Below, piece after piece: positions 32,001 to 43,157 of a DNA stretch of 64,000 bases. Position 1 is the first letter of the stretch, and each line of letters starts with the position of its first letter. This DNA is from Setophaga petechia (Eukaryota; Chordata; Aves; Passeriformes; Parulidae), in contig JANCRA010000017.1 of assembly GCA_024362935.1 (NCBI GenBank), positions 20,882,501-20,946,500 of the forward strand, written 5' to 3'. A program made the position numbers and the translations under genes. The notes under the pieces were generated by a model that was not told the origin of the DNA, did no database searches, and saw only the letters and a program-made list of their open reading frames with translations.

Positions 32001-34223
32001 GCAGAGGGCAGGCAGGGATTGATGCCCCAGAGGCAGAGCTGCACTGAGGGCAGCTCTGTGCCCTGGCAGCGTGGCTGCAGCTGCAGGAAATCCCCTCCCA
32101 GGCACTCACAGCTACCAGAGGAGCTGGGCTGGAAGGGAAAGGCGTGGAGGGATTTTGGTACATGGACATTGGGAAATATTACTGATATTAGGAGTGCTGT
32201 TTGTTGTCAGTGTAAAGCACAGAGCCTCTTTGCATAACTACATGAATTGCTCCATTATTCATATTTTTACAGCTAGATAAATATTTTAATCCCTGTTTAC
32301 TGCCAGTAGCTTTAACTAACTGCTTTCTGTAATCCTGTTATAAATCTCACTCATAATACATTACATCTGATGTAAATTCTGAGCTCTCCAGTGGTGCTCC
32401 CAGCAGCTCAGACTCAGCTGCCTGCCTGGCTCTGCAGGCCAGGCCAGTCCACTTGAGGTGGGATCATAGCTGAGACTGCACGAGGGCTCCAGGCAGAAAT
32501 ATTGCCAGGAGCAGGCAAGGAGCAGCCTCAGAGGCACCTCTGGCTGCACAGCAGCAAAACACACAGAGCTCTCTGGAAGGTGCTTTGTACCAAAATGCAT
32601 ACATGAGTCCCAGGGTTTGCAGGTCCCTAAAGAACTTTCTGCAGAATTTTTAAGGGGAATTTGAATTACTTCAAAGGAAACTAATACACAAATAAGGTCT
32701 TGCACCCTCATCCCCTAGCCAGGTGTCTCACAGGTGCTGCTGGAAGGGTCCCCATGGCTCAGGTACCCCTGGGTCATACTGGGACCACCAACACTGAATT
32801 AACACCCATGGGCAGTGGCTGCCAAGAGCAGAATAGCAATCATCACAAAACTGCCTCTAAAGATGAAACAGTTCAGTTACATAAGAAACAAGAAAACACA
32901 AGAACTTTCTGTCACACTTTGATGCTTCACTTACTGCTGTGATGAATCAAAATAATTGCCTGGCCCAGCATTTAGCATGACACTAAATCCAGTGCTGGAT
33001 CTATTGATCCTTTACAGGAGAGCTCTTTGAACCTCGAGTGAGAGCCCTCGTGCATCTCCTCACCTCTTGCATTTTAAATTGTAGGAGGAAAACACATTTA
33101 AATGTCATATTCTGCCAGGAGGGCTGCTCCTTCGTGCAATTTTTTAATTCATTTTTGCCACAGCATAGTGTTAGTGCTCAGGCTGGGTTTCTCTCATCAT
33201 TTCATTTACTGGTGGTGGTCTGGAGAATTTTGTAGCACATGAGAAAATTTTCCATGAGGCTGGATGGAAAGACTACTGAATTATTTAATGCCCCCAGCTA
33301 CAGAAAGCCTTTGGAGGGTTGGTAACCTCTGGCTGCTGGCAGCCCAGCACTGAATCCTCTCCACTCAGGGTTTTCCTGTGGAAGCTGAGCTCATGCAGGG
33401 TCTCTGGGGGCAGCTGCAGTCAGGCCCTGCCAGGCTCTGGCTCTGCCCAGTGCAGAGGTGCCCACAGAGGTGCCCACAGAGGGCCCTGCCCCAGCCCAGC
33501 ATGCCCAGCCTGGCACGTTCTGGGCTCACCCAGGCCCCAGTGAGGGCTGGGCTGGGGGAGCTCTGGCTGCACTCCTGTGCCATCAAGGCCTCCTGGTACT
33601 GCAAAGGCTTGAGCAGGGATGGATGGATGGCTCTGAGTGGGGATTTTTGATGTGCTAGGACCTCATCAAAAACAAGAGATGAAAGTAAAATGATCTCTGA
33701 CAGCTTTGATTTTTCCAAGTGTAATTTTCATAGCGATCACAGAGGGGGGAAACAGCTTTATTTGAAAATCTGATTTTGAGATAACCAAAATAATTGTCAC
33801 ATAAACACAGTGAGAAATCAGCAAACTTATGCAAAGAATATTTCAATATTGACTGGCCAGAACCAGAGAAATGTGCCTCCAACAACCCTGCAAGAGGAGG
33901 GGATTGATTGCATTAGCAGGGAATGATGTGCAGCTGTACCGGTTTCACTCTAAATATCTTTAAAAGGACTTAAAATCCAGTCAGACAATGTTCATGCTTT
34001 AATTTTTATCCAGCTCTGACTCTCAAATAGCTTTCCCTCAGAAAGAAAATGAAAAGATTTCAGAAACATGGTTTGATCCCCAGAAATAAAAAGACAAAAC
34101 TCCTGCTGGAGTTAAAAGCCCCAATGTATTAAAACCACGGGGAAATGTCCCTTGAAGGATTTGGTATCAGATCAGGGGTGACCTCCCGTGAGCCCCCAGG
34201 CTGGGGCTGGCTGGCTCTGCACA
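29076..34223. other. Longest array-free stretch, no gene confirmed
   Basis: About 5.1 kb of apparently unique, largely AT-rich DNA. Minor features are an ATTATTA/ACAATTATTA repeat at 29953-30008, GA-rich GAAGAAAGAA runs at 31738-31765 and a duplicated 12-mer GAGGTGCCCACA at about 33455-33480. A non-repetitive 150-codon frame at 31338-31790 (plus) has no known domain and is of a length expected by chance. Confidence 0.5.
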
Positions 34224-34440
34224 CCTGGCAGCTGAGATCAGCCCTCAGGTGAGCCCTGGCAGCTGAGATCAGCCCTCAGGTGAGCCCTGGCAGCTGAGAT
34301 CAGCCCTCAGGTGAGCCCTGGCAGCTGAGATCAGCCCTCCTGTGGCACAGGTGAGCCCTGGCAGCTGAGATCAGCCCTCCTGTGGCACAGGTGTGCCCTG
34401 GTAGCTGAGATCAGCCCTCCTGTGGCACAGGTGAGCACCT
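34224..34440 (+). repeat. Minisatellite, 31/41-bp unit, about six copies, with plus-strand splice donors
   Basis: The unit contains CTGGCAGCTGAGATCAGCCC then TCAGGTGAGCC, with starts at 34225, 34256 and 34287. Later copies gain TGTGGCACAG and lengthen to about 41 bp. Most units carry CAG|GTGAGC, a near-consensus 5' splice site on the plus strand. Confidence 0.94.
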
Positions 34441-34878
34441 GGGCACCTCCCAGCCCTGCACAGAGCCAGGGCAAGGAGCCCCACAGGGACAGAATGCTCT
34501 TGCCATAACAGCAGCCAGGATGCCCAGGCTCCACAGCACCCCAGTGCTCCAGAGGCAGCAGGTTCAATAAATAACCCCTGCAGAAAACAATCACGGACGT
34601 TCTTTCTTTCCAATGACACAACAGAAAGTGAGAAGCCTTTCCAATAAGGTAACAGAGCCCTCAGGTTAGCAGAGATGAACAGCAAGGAGGTTCATTAAGC
34701 GTGAATCATTTCCTCCTTATTGTCCCCAAACACATTCGAGTGCACTTTGCTTTTTTCTAAGCCAAATGTGTAACTGGCATTATTCGTTTCCTCCTCTGTC
34801 CCTCTCATTTGGTTTTTAATTAGAGCACAGAGGGGGCAATGCATGTTTGAGATGAAGAAGCCCTGGGGAGGGAGAGCA

Positions 34879-34950
34879 ATGATTCTGAGTGTTTCAGGGA
34901 TTTCAGGGATTCTGAGTGTTTCAGGGATTTCAGGGATTCTGAGTGTTTCA
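34879..34950. repeat. Tandem repeat, 27-bp unit, about 2.7 copies
   Basis: Modules GATTCTGAGTGTTTCAGG and GATTTCAGG alternate without change. Confidence 0.93.
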
Positions 34951-35033
34951 GGGACTGCTGCCCCAGCTGAGCCGGGCTCCTGGGAGGGCTCAGCCCCGTG
35001 CTCAGAGCAGCTCCTGGCACAGCCAGGACTGCC

Positions 35034-35300
35034 CGCGGGGCTGTGTGCCCTCTGTGCCCTCTGTGCCCGCGGGGCTGTGTGCCCTCTGTGCCCTCTGTGC
35101 CCGCGGGGCTGTGTGCCCTCTGTGCCCTCTGTGCCCGGGGGGCTCTGTGCCCTCTGTGCCCTCTGTGCCCTCTGTGCCTGCGGGGCTGTGTGCCCTCTGT
35201 GCCCTCTGTGCCCGGGGGGCTGTGTGCCCTCTGTGCCCTCTGTGCCCGCAGGGCTCTGTGCCCTCTGTGCCCTCTGTGCCCTCTGTGCCCTCGGGGCTCT
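35034..35300. repeat. Minisatellite, about 34-bp unit built from CTCTGTGCC
   Basis: GCGGGGCTGTGTGCC is followed by two or three copies of CTCTGTGCC, giving a composite period near 34 bp with copy-number changes of the inner module. It contains CpGs. Minus-strand GTEGTEG-type frames are artefacts. Confidence 0.94.
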
Positions 35301-37350
35301 GGCCACCCCTGGGCTCTCCTGGCTCTGTCCTGGCACAGAGCCCTTCCAAACCCTGTGTCTCACCTGCACACAGCAGCTGTGGCAGCTCACCATCAGCAGA
35401 GGGCTGCTGCAGGCTGAGGGTGCCCTGCCTGGCACTGCCAGGGCCCCTGGTGACCTGCAGGAGCCATGCCCAGCCCAGCCCTGGCACGGCTGAGGCTGGA
35501 TCTGTTTGCCCACCTCTGCCCCGATCCTCTGCTCCTTCCAAGGCTGCACCAGCCCAGCCCAGCTGCCATCCCTCCCCCAGCCTGGGCACACCGTGCCCAC
35601 ACCCAGCCTGAGCTGCACCCACTGCTCCCAACAGCACAACATTGCAGCCCTGGGCCAGGGGCTTTCTTGGCCTCCTTTCCCTTCCACCCCGACTTCGGGA
35701 AAATTTAAGATTAGAACTGATAAAGCTGCAATGACCTTTGCAAACCGGTTCAGTTTCCATCACCCAACAAATGCTTCAGGAGGGGTTTTGTGCAGAACAC
35801 ACTTAAATGTAATTATTATTGCTGAGTAATGTATTTCAGGTGGTGCACAGTGTTTGCAAAACACCATCACATGAGTCTATGGAAACCACACAAAATATAA
35901 ATGCCATGTGACCAGGGCTCCACCAGTTCATTCCATATTGTTTTGCCAATTTATTTACTCCAGCAATTCAAATGTTTCATTCCAGCTTGTTTTCATTCAC
36001 AAACATGACTTTATCTTCCACCATCCCTTCTATGTGTATTGTCCCAACCCAATTTCATTTATCCTTTTGACTTGTAAATGAACAAAGCCTGCAGAATTTG
36101 TGAACCACAGTTTGCCCAGCAATAGTTCTCATTTTCTGTAACAAAAGGCTTAAAGGCATACGAGCAAAATGTAACACCCACATCAGGGGTGCTACAGACC
36201 CAGACAGTCCTGATGAGCAGGGGCAAAGGGAGAGGGCTCTGCAGCGTCTGCCAGACAAAAAGTCACTCATGTCAGTACAGTCTAATGAGTGTGAAGCACT
36301 CCAGAAACGCCAGAGCACAGGCTATGCACTGATCTCTGGAGGTAGCTTTGCTGCTTTTCTAAACAATAATTTTTCCACGTAGTATTTGGTGTTAATGTGC
36401 AAGACAGAACCATCACACTGAGCTGAGTCCCAGCACTGAGAATTCCTTCTCTAGGTGATGGAAGAATAAAAAAAAGCCAGAAAGCTCTCACCACCCTGTC
36501 CTTTAGCCATGGACCCTCTGCTAAAACTCAGTCCCTAATCCCACACATTCAACTTCCAGCCCACCCCAGTGGAGAATACATTTAAATAATCTTCTACTTC
36601 AGTGCTCTTATTGCAGCATGGCCCACTCCTTCCACACCACTGTAAGATGGACAGACAGGCACTCAAGCCCCGGCCCTGCAGATTTCCTGTGAGTCTGACA
36701 TTTCCTCTCAGACAATCCCAGAGCCTCAGGTACAGGGGCAGAGCAGAGACTGGCCCGAATTTCAAAGACATTTTTGTTATTTGGTTCATGAGCACTTGTT
36801 TTACCCGATGTGAGCTGGAGGGGGTGGGGGAGAAGGGGCTGCCAGAGCATCTGCTGGCTGCATCCCATTGGGAAAAGCTGCATATGGCACACTCTGATTT
36901 GAATAACTTCATCACAAAGCAGATTTCTTTTCTAGTTGCAGGATGGGCTGTTCAAGATTACTGGTTTTCTCTTAAGGCTCCCGAGTCTCCTTTGGAGGAA
37001 CAGGGACTCGCAGCCAGAAGCCTGAATCCCCAGAGCTTGTCATGAGCACTGGGAAGGGGCTGCCCCAAGGCAGAGCTGCACGAGGGCTCACGGTGCTCTC
37101 CCGGGCATCACAGGCTGGTGCCAGCCCACACACCCCATCTCCAGTGCCCCAGCCCAGCTGGGTGGGAAAGCACCCTGCTCTGAGCCCACCTCACCCACAG
37201 CTGCTCTGCACACACAGCCCCCTCCTCCTGCTCCTCCCTGGGCTCCTTGAGCCGTCTGCTCTTTCATTCTTTGGCTGTAACTGTGCCCCCCTGTCCCTGG
37301 GCAGTGCCTGCCCCGCTCCCAGCCCAGCGGGGCCAGACTGCCCATCTGCA
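35301..37350. other. Unique DNA, no gene confirmed
   Basis: About 2 kb, GC-rich to 35690, AT-rich to 36600, mixed after. A 147-codon plus-strand frame (36602-37045) and a 126-codon minus-strand frame (36535-36915) overlap; neither has recognisable domains, and mutually open strands suggest chance. Confidence 0.5.
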
Positions 37351-39390
37351 GCCTGGCACGGACACGGGGCTGGGAATGCAGCCGGGACTGGGCACGGGGC
37401 TGGGAATGCAGCCGGGACTGGGCATGGGGCTGGGAATGCAGTCTGGTAGGGACACGGGGCTGGGAATGCAGCCGGGAATGGGCATGGGGCTGGGAATGCA
37501 GCCCGGACTGGGCATGGGGCTGGGAATGCAGCCCGGACTGGGCACGGGGCTGGGAGTGCAGCCGGGAATGGGCCCGGGGATGGGAATGCAGCCGGGACTG
37601 GGCACGGGGCTGGGAATGCAGCCGGGAATGGGCACGGGGATGGGAATGCAGCCGGGAATGGGCATGGGGCTGGGAATGCAGCCCGGACTGGGCACGGGGC
37701 TGGGAATGCAGCCCGGACTGGGCACGGGGATGGGAATGCAGCCGGGAATGGGCATGGGGCTGGGAATGCAGCCCGGACTGGGCACGGGGCTGGGAATGCA
37801 GCCCGGACTGGGCACGGGGATGGGAGTGCAGCCGGGAATGGGCACGGGGCTGGGAATGCAGCCTGGTAGGGACACGGGGCTGGGAATGCAGCCCGGACTG
37901 GGCACGGGGATGGGAGTGCAGCCTGCTCTGGGCACGGGGATGGGAGTGCAGCCGGGAATGGGCACGGGGATGGGAGTGCAGCCCGGACTGGGCACGGGGA
38001 TGGGAATGCAGCCGGGAATGGGCACGGGGCTGGGAATGCAGCCGGGACTGGGCATGGGGCTGGGAATGCAGCCGGGAATGGGCACGGGGCTGGGAATGCA
38101 GCCGGGAATGGGCACGGGGATGGGAGTGCAGCCGGGAATGGGCACGGGGCTGGGAATGCAGCCCGGACTGGGCACGGGGATGGGAGTGCAGCCGGGAATG
38201 GGCACGGGGCTGGGAATGCAGCCCGGACTGGGCACGGGGCTGGGAATGCAGCCGGGACTGGGCACGGGGCTGGGAATGCAGCCCGGACTGGGCACGGGGC
38301 TGGGAATGCAGCCCGGACTGGGCACGGGGCTGGGAATGCAGCCGGGACTGGGCATGGGGCTGGGAATGCAGCCGGGACTGGGCACGGGGCTGGGAATGCA
38401 GCCGGGAATGGGCACGGGGATGGGAGTGCAGCCGGGAATGGGCACGGGGCTGGGAATGCAGCCCGGACTGGGCACGGGGCTGGGAATGCAGCCGGGACTG
38501 GGCACGGGGCTGGGAATGCAGCCCGGACTGGGCACGGGGCTGGGAATGCAGCCCGGACTGGGCACGGGGCTGGGAATGCAGCCGGGACTGGGCATGGGGC
38601 TGGGAATGCAGCCGGGACTGGGCACGGGGCTGGGAATGCAGCCGGGAATGGGCACGGGGATGGGAGTGCAGCCGGGAATGGGCCCGGGGATGGGAATGCA
38701 GCCGGGACTGGGCATGGGGCTGGGAATGCAGCCGGGAATGGGCACGGGGATGGGAATGCAGCCGGGAATGGGCACGGGGCTGGGAATGCAGCCGGGAATG
38801 GGCACGGGGCTGGGAATGCAGCCGGGACTGGGCACGGGGCTGGGAATGCAGCCCGGACTGGGCACGGGGCTGGGAATGCAGCCGGGAATGGGCACGGGGC
38901 TGGGAATGCAGCCGGGAATGGGCACGGGGATGGGAATGCAGCCGGGAATGGGCACGGGGCTGGGAATGCAGCCGGGAATGGGCACGGGGCTGGGAATGCA
39001 GCCTGGTAGGGACACGGGGCTGGGAATGCAGCCCGGACTGGGCACGGGGATGGGAGTGCAGCCGGGACTGGGCACGGGGATGGGAGTGCAGCCTGCTCTG
39101 GGCACGGGGATGGGAGTGCAGCCTGGTAGGGACACGGGGCTGGGAATGCAGCCCGGACTGGGCACGGGGATGGGACTGCAGCCTGCTCTGGGCACGGGGA
39201 TGGGAGTGCAGCCGGGAATGGGCACGGGGATGGGAATGCAGCCCGGACTGGGCACGGGGATGGGAGTGCAGCCCGGACTGGGCACGGGGATGGGAGTGCA
39301 GCCGGGAATGGGCACGGGGATGGGAGTGCAGCCGGGAATGGGCACGGGGATGGGAGTGCAGCCGGGAATGGGCACGGGGATGGGAGTGCA
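37351..39390 (+). repeat. Large minisatellite, exactly 68 units of 30 bp
   Basis: Every unit ends TGGGAATGCA, TGGGAGTGCA or, once, TGGGACTGCA. The upstream part varies among GCCGGGACTGGGCACGGGGC, GCCGGGAATG, GCCCGGACTG and rare GCCTGGTAGGGACACGG and GCCTGCTCTGG forms. The 30-bp phase is kept through 2040 bp without any insertion or deletion. Most units hold four closely spaced G-tracts on the plus strand and two to three CpGs. Since 30 bp is ten codons and units lack stops, frames of 721-846 codons open on both strands; I regard these as artefacts. Confidence 0.98.
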
Positions 39391-39579
39391 GCCTCCTCCA
39401 GGATGGAACTGAGCATTCCCTGCCAGCATGGCCAGCCCAGCCCAGCCCAGCTCGGCGCCGCTGCCAGCAGGGATGCTCAGGGGTGCTCAGGGATGCCCAG
39501 GGGTGCCCAGCGGTGCTCGGGGTGCCCAGAGACACTGTCCACCGGCGCTCGGAGCAGCAGCAGCCTGGCTGTGCTGGAT

Positions 39580-39658
39580 GGCCCTGGCCCTGGCCCTGCC
39601 CCTGCCCATGGCCCTGTCCCCGGCCCATGGCCCTGTCCCTGTCCCTGCCCCTGTCCCC

Positions 39659-39689
<31 letters not shown>

Positions 39690-39887
39690 GCCCATGGCCC
39701 TGTCCCTGTCCCTGCCCCTGTCCCTGTCCCCGGCCCTGTCCCTGCCCCTGTCCCTGTCCCTGCCCCTGTCCCTGGCCCTGTCCCCGGCCCATGGCCCTGT
39801 CCCCGGCCCTGTCCCTGCCCCTGCCCATGGCCCTGCCCCTGCCCATGGCCCTGTCCCTGCCCCTGGCCCTGTCCCCGGCCCTGCCGC
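39580..39887. repeat. Hexamer-type minisatellite, CCCTGN modules, about 50 copies
   Basis: Runs of CCCTGT, CCCTGC and CCCTGG with interspersed CCCCGG and CCCATGG. Only 189 bp separate it from the 30-bp array. Not telomeric (no CCCTAA). The plus strand is C-rich, opposite to the preceding array. Confidence 0.95.
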
Positions 39888-41243
39888 CTGCCCGGAGCCC
39901 CGACAGCGATCTCCTGCTCCAGACCCCGTGACTGCAGCGCTGCTGAGCCCAGCCCCTCGCTGTCAGGGCTGCAGTGAAGATTTCAGCGCTGCAATGCCTG
40001 GTGCATGCTGCATGGGTGCCCTGCACACCCCGGGGCAGTGCAGGAGCCCAGCTCTGCAGAACCTGCAGCAATTGCAGAGCACTGGTTGATGCTCAGTCCT
40101 GTCTGTGTAGAATTTTGGATTTCTGTAAAACAGACCCAGAGTGCTGTTCCAAGGAAGCAGGACAGCTACTGGCACCACAGGCTGACTGTGCCATGTACTG
40201 CTGAGGTAAGGGATACAGCTCCTGCTAAACCTGATAACACAGGAATAAAGCTCCTGCTAAACCTGATCTACAGCTCCAGTTCTTGTTTAACCACCCTGCC
40301 AAAAAGCAGAAGCACTGAGGACTGACCTCTTCTACTGACTCTTCCTCTGACCACCATCCCCTCCAGCGAGGTCAGCCCTCCCCTGAGTGGGTGACAGAGG
40401 CAAACTCTGCTTTACTGGAGCAAAGCCTCCTTCGTGCACAGCCTGAGCTGACCTGGCCACTACAAACCCAACCACGTGGCTCCCCAGCTCCCGTGCCTGT
40501 GGGAGGTAACACTGCAACTATCCTTACAGAAATGTTCAAAACTAGCAGATAATTTTAGCACCAGCATTAAAGAAAACCCAACAGCCTATCTTTTCTCTCT
40601 AGAGTTCACGCAATGAGAAAATATCCTGGTTGCATGTATTAATACTCAGGACAAGTCCAAATTCAACCTGGTCTAAACTTCTATTTGAATTACCTTTGGT
40701 CACCTTGAGCTGGTTCAGAAATTGGTTTTGGGATTCTTAATAGGGAGGAGAAGAGACACTGATTTCATTAAAAGCTACTTTCAAGTTTGCTTTCTACCTA
40801 AACTTTCTATGCCTTCATTTTTAAAATAACATTCCCAAAAATTACTTTTCCCTAAATAAAGTGTTGGGGTTTTTTGCTTGGTATCAATCACTGTCTTGTT
40901 ATATCACTAGGGTCAAAATTGAGTGTTTCATTTTTGGTTTGAGGCAGTGGTCTGCTGTCATTTCTAAAGAGAAGCATTCCCTTTATGGAAAGAGCCCTGA
41001 TAACAGCTCAGCAGAAGACAGGTGGTGCCTACCTGGCTGCACATGGAATTACAGCACCACATCCCCCAAGAGCACAGCAGCTGAATTTCCTGGCCATCAG
41101 CAACTCCTGGGACTTTCCCCTAAATCATATTATTGTGGCAGAGAAAATTGAGGGAGGAAAGGTGTAAGCAGCACAGCGTGTGAGTGAACACACGGGGGGC
41201 AGAGGCACACGGGGGCCTGCAGCAGCCCCTTGACCCAAAGTTG
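39888..41243. other. Unique DNA with one candidate exon
   Basis: GC-rich to 40080, AT-rich to 41100. It holds the candidate exon at 40134-40205 and a two-copy 18-mer GCTCCTGCTAAACCTGAT at 40218 and 40250. Nothing else is supported. Confidence 0.5.
40134..40205 (+). other. Candidate exon (72 bp), plus strand
   Basis: GATTTCTGTAAAACAG (a modest acceptor) precedes 72 bp ending CTGCTGAG before GTAAGGGA (a strong donor). Frame 0 is open for 24 codons, beginning TQSAVPRKQDSYWHHRLTVP. It is phase 0 at both ends. No partner exon or known protein was identified. Confidence 0.17.
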
Positions 41244-41499
41244 TGGGACAGTGCCCAGGGTGGGACAGTGCCCAGGGTGGGACAGTGCCCAGGGCTGTGG
41301 GACAGTGCCCACCCTGCTGCCAGCCCCTCTGCAGAGCCAGCCCTCGTGTCACCCCCAGCACCTGTGACACCTGGCCAAGCCTGTGGAAGGGCTGACACTG
41401 CATCGGGGTGGGAGGGGAAGCTGCAGAGCACTGAGACATCAAGGAGCAGAATTCTGAACTAAGACATTTCAAGGAGCAGAATTCTGAACTAAGACATTT
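41244..41499. repeat. Two short tandem repeats
   Basis: GGGACAGTGCCCAGGGT (17 bp) is repeated three times at 41247-41298, with a fourth partial copy to about 41310. CAAGGAGCAGAATTCTGAAC followed by TAAGACATTT (30 bp) occurs twice at 41440-41499. Confidence 0.9.
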
Positions 41500-41624
41500 C
41501 CCAGAGAGAGGAGCCCCAAGAAGCCCCACACGAAATCCCTGTGCTGTCCTCCCCAGGGGCTGCAAAAGAGAGCAGTGAGAGCAGAGCTGCCAGGAGAGCC
41601 CTGAGCCCAGATCCTGCCTGGGCA

Positions 41625-41975
41625 CTGGGGCCTGCTGGGCTAAACTGGCACCCAGAGCCAGCCCTGCCAGTGCTGGGCTAAACTGGCACCCAGAGCCAGC
41701 CCTGCCACTGCTGGGCTAAACTGGCACCCAGAGCCAGCCCTGCCACTGCTGGGCTAAACTGGCACCCAGAGCCAGCCCTGCCAGTCCTGGGTTAAACTGG
41801 CACCCAGAGCAAGCCCTGCCAGTCCTGGGTTAAACTGGCACCCAGAGCCAGCCCTGCCACTGCCAGGCTAAACTGGCACCCAGAGCCAGCCCTGCCAGGG
41901 CTGGGCTAAACTGGCACCCAGAGCCAGCCCTGCCAGTCCTGGGCTAAACTGGCACCCAGAGCCAGCCCTGCCAGC
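41625..41975. repeat. Minisatellite, 38-bp unit, about nine copies
   Basis: The unit contains GGGCTAAACTGGCACCCAGA then GCCAGCCCTGCCA; taaact starts at 41641 and 41679 give the period. Substitutions are few (GTGCT/CTGCT/GTCCT, GGGTT for GGGCT). Confidence 0.96.
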
Positions 41976-43157
41976 ACAGCCCACTGCTGGCAGCCTCATG
42001 CCCTCTCCCAGGGCACAGGGAGAGCACTGCAGGGCCCAGAGCATGGAGAATAAAAGCAGGGACCAAGGCTCCAACACACAGATTTTAGTACTCAATACTT
42101 ACAGAGTGTAAGCTCTTTTAGGAAAAGAGCTCCTAGCAGAAGGATTCCTCTACCTCTCCCATTTATTATCTTATAAAGCACTACAGGCATTCACACAAAT
42201 TTATTTCTCTACATTAAACTCCTCAAGACATTGCTTAAGAGTAAAAAATTCACACAAGTAAAACAACTACATTCATACATTAAACATAATGAAACACAAT
42301 GCACGTATGAGATGCCTGTGAAATATTTATGTGCACATTTATTTTCTTGTAAATACCTTCTCCATTAAGATTCTGGCTTGATCCTCTGTATAAGATGCCA
42401 TTTTCCCTGCAAAGTGCAACCACTGGAGAATGGCAAATATAATTTTTCTCTCAGTGAAGAGGATGACGATGATGCCCAATACATCAATGAAATTCCAGTC
42501 TGTGTTTGCATCACTGATGGAAAAGGAAATTGGATTCTAGTGGCTAATCCATTGTTAATGATTTCACTTCATAAATACACTTAGGCTTCATTATAACTTC
42601 TTGCTATTGGAAATGGTTTAAGCTTTGGGAAAAATATTCTTGGGTGAATCAATTACCAGCATGGTACCTTCTAATATTTTAATTTATTTATTTTTCACAG
42701 GTAAGAGCCCTCAAACCCAGGCTTGGCTGGGGATCAAACCAGTGCCACTGCCTCAACCTCCCTGCAGCAAACAGGGTGAGTTCCCACGGGCTGAATTCCC
42801 TCTATGGGAAGGGCTCGGTGCTCTGTAACTTCACAGAGGGAAACTCCTGATTTTCCCCATCAGTCCTGAACAGAGTGAGCTTGGGCTGCACCACAGGCTC
42901 CTCACACCAACGTGGTTCTGAGGCAAACCCCTCCTGCCAGGCCCTGTGCCCGCAGGACACGGTGGCACCAAGGCAGAGATCTGTGCACACGAGGGTTATT
43001 CCCCTTCCCTGGTACCCTTCCCTGGCTCTGACTGAAAGCCTCCCCTGCTGCTGCTCCTCCCGGGTCTTGCTCAGGCTGATTTGTGGCAGCAGAGGCTCTG
43101 CACAAGGGCTGGGAGCCACATTGCAGACACTGTTCAACAGCAGGGGCAAACGGGGGG
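41976..43157. other. Unique DNA with one candidate exon
   Basis: AT-rich between 42060 and 42700, then GC-richer. The acidic stretch SLSEEDDDDAQYINEIPVC encoded near 42450-42510 (plus) lies in a 68-codon frame without splice support. See 42701-42775. Confidence 0.5.
42701..42775 (+). other. Candidate exon (75 bp), plus strand
   Basis: CTAATATTTTAATTTATTTA then TTTTTCACAG supplies a branch-point-like CTAAT, a pyrimidine tract and AG. The 75 bp end GCAAACAGG before GTGAGTTCC, a full-strength donor. Two frames are open, one containing KSPQTQAWLGIKPVPLPQPP. It is a multiple of three in length. Both splice sites are among the best in the window, but the peptide is not recognised. Confidence 0.25.

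Noticed and set aside
37088..39628. 846-codon minus-strand frame and 721-741-codon frames over the 30-bp array
   Set aside because: Four frames on two strands are open at once because the unit is ten codons long and lacks stops. There is no domain, signal peptide or splice context, and composition follows the DNA repeat.
39580..39887. Telomere-like hexamer repeat
   Set aside because: The hexamer is CCCTGN, not CCCTAA; no TTAGGG run is present anywhere in the window.
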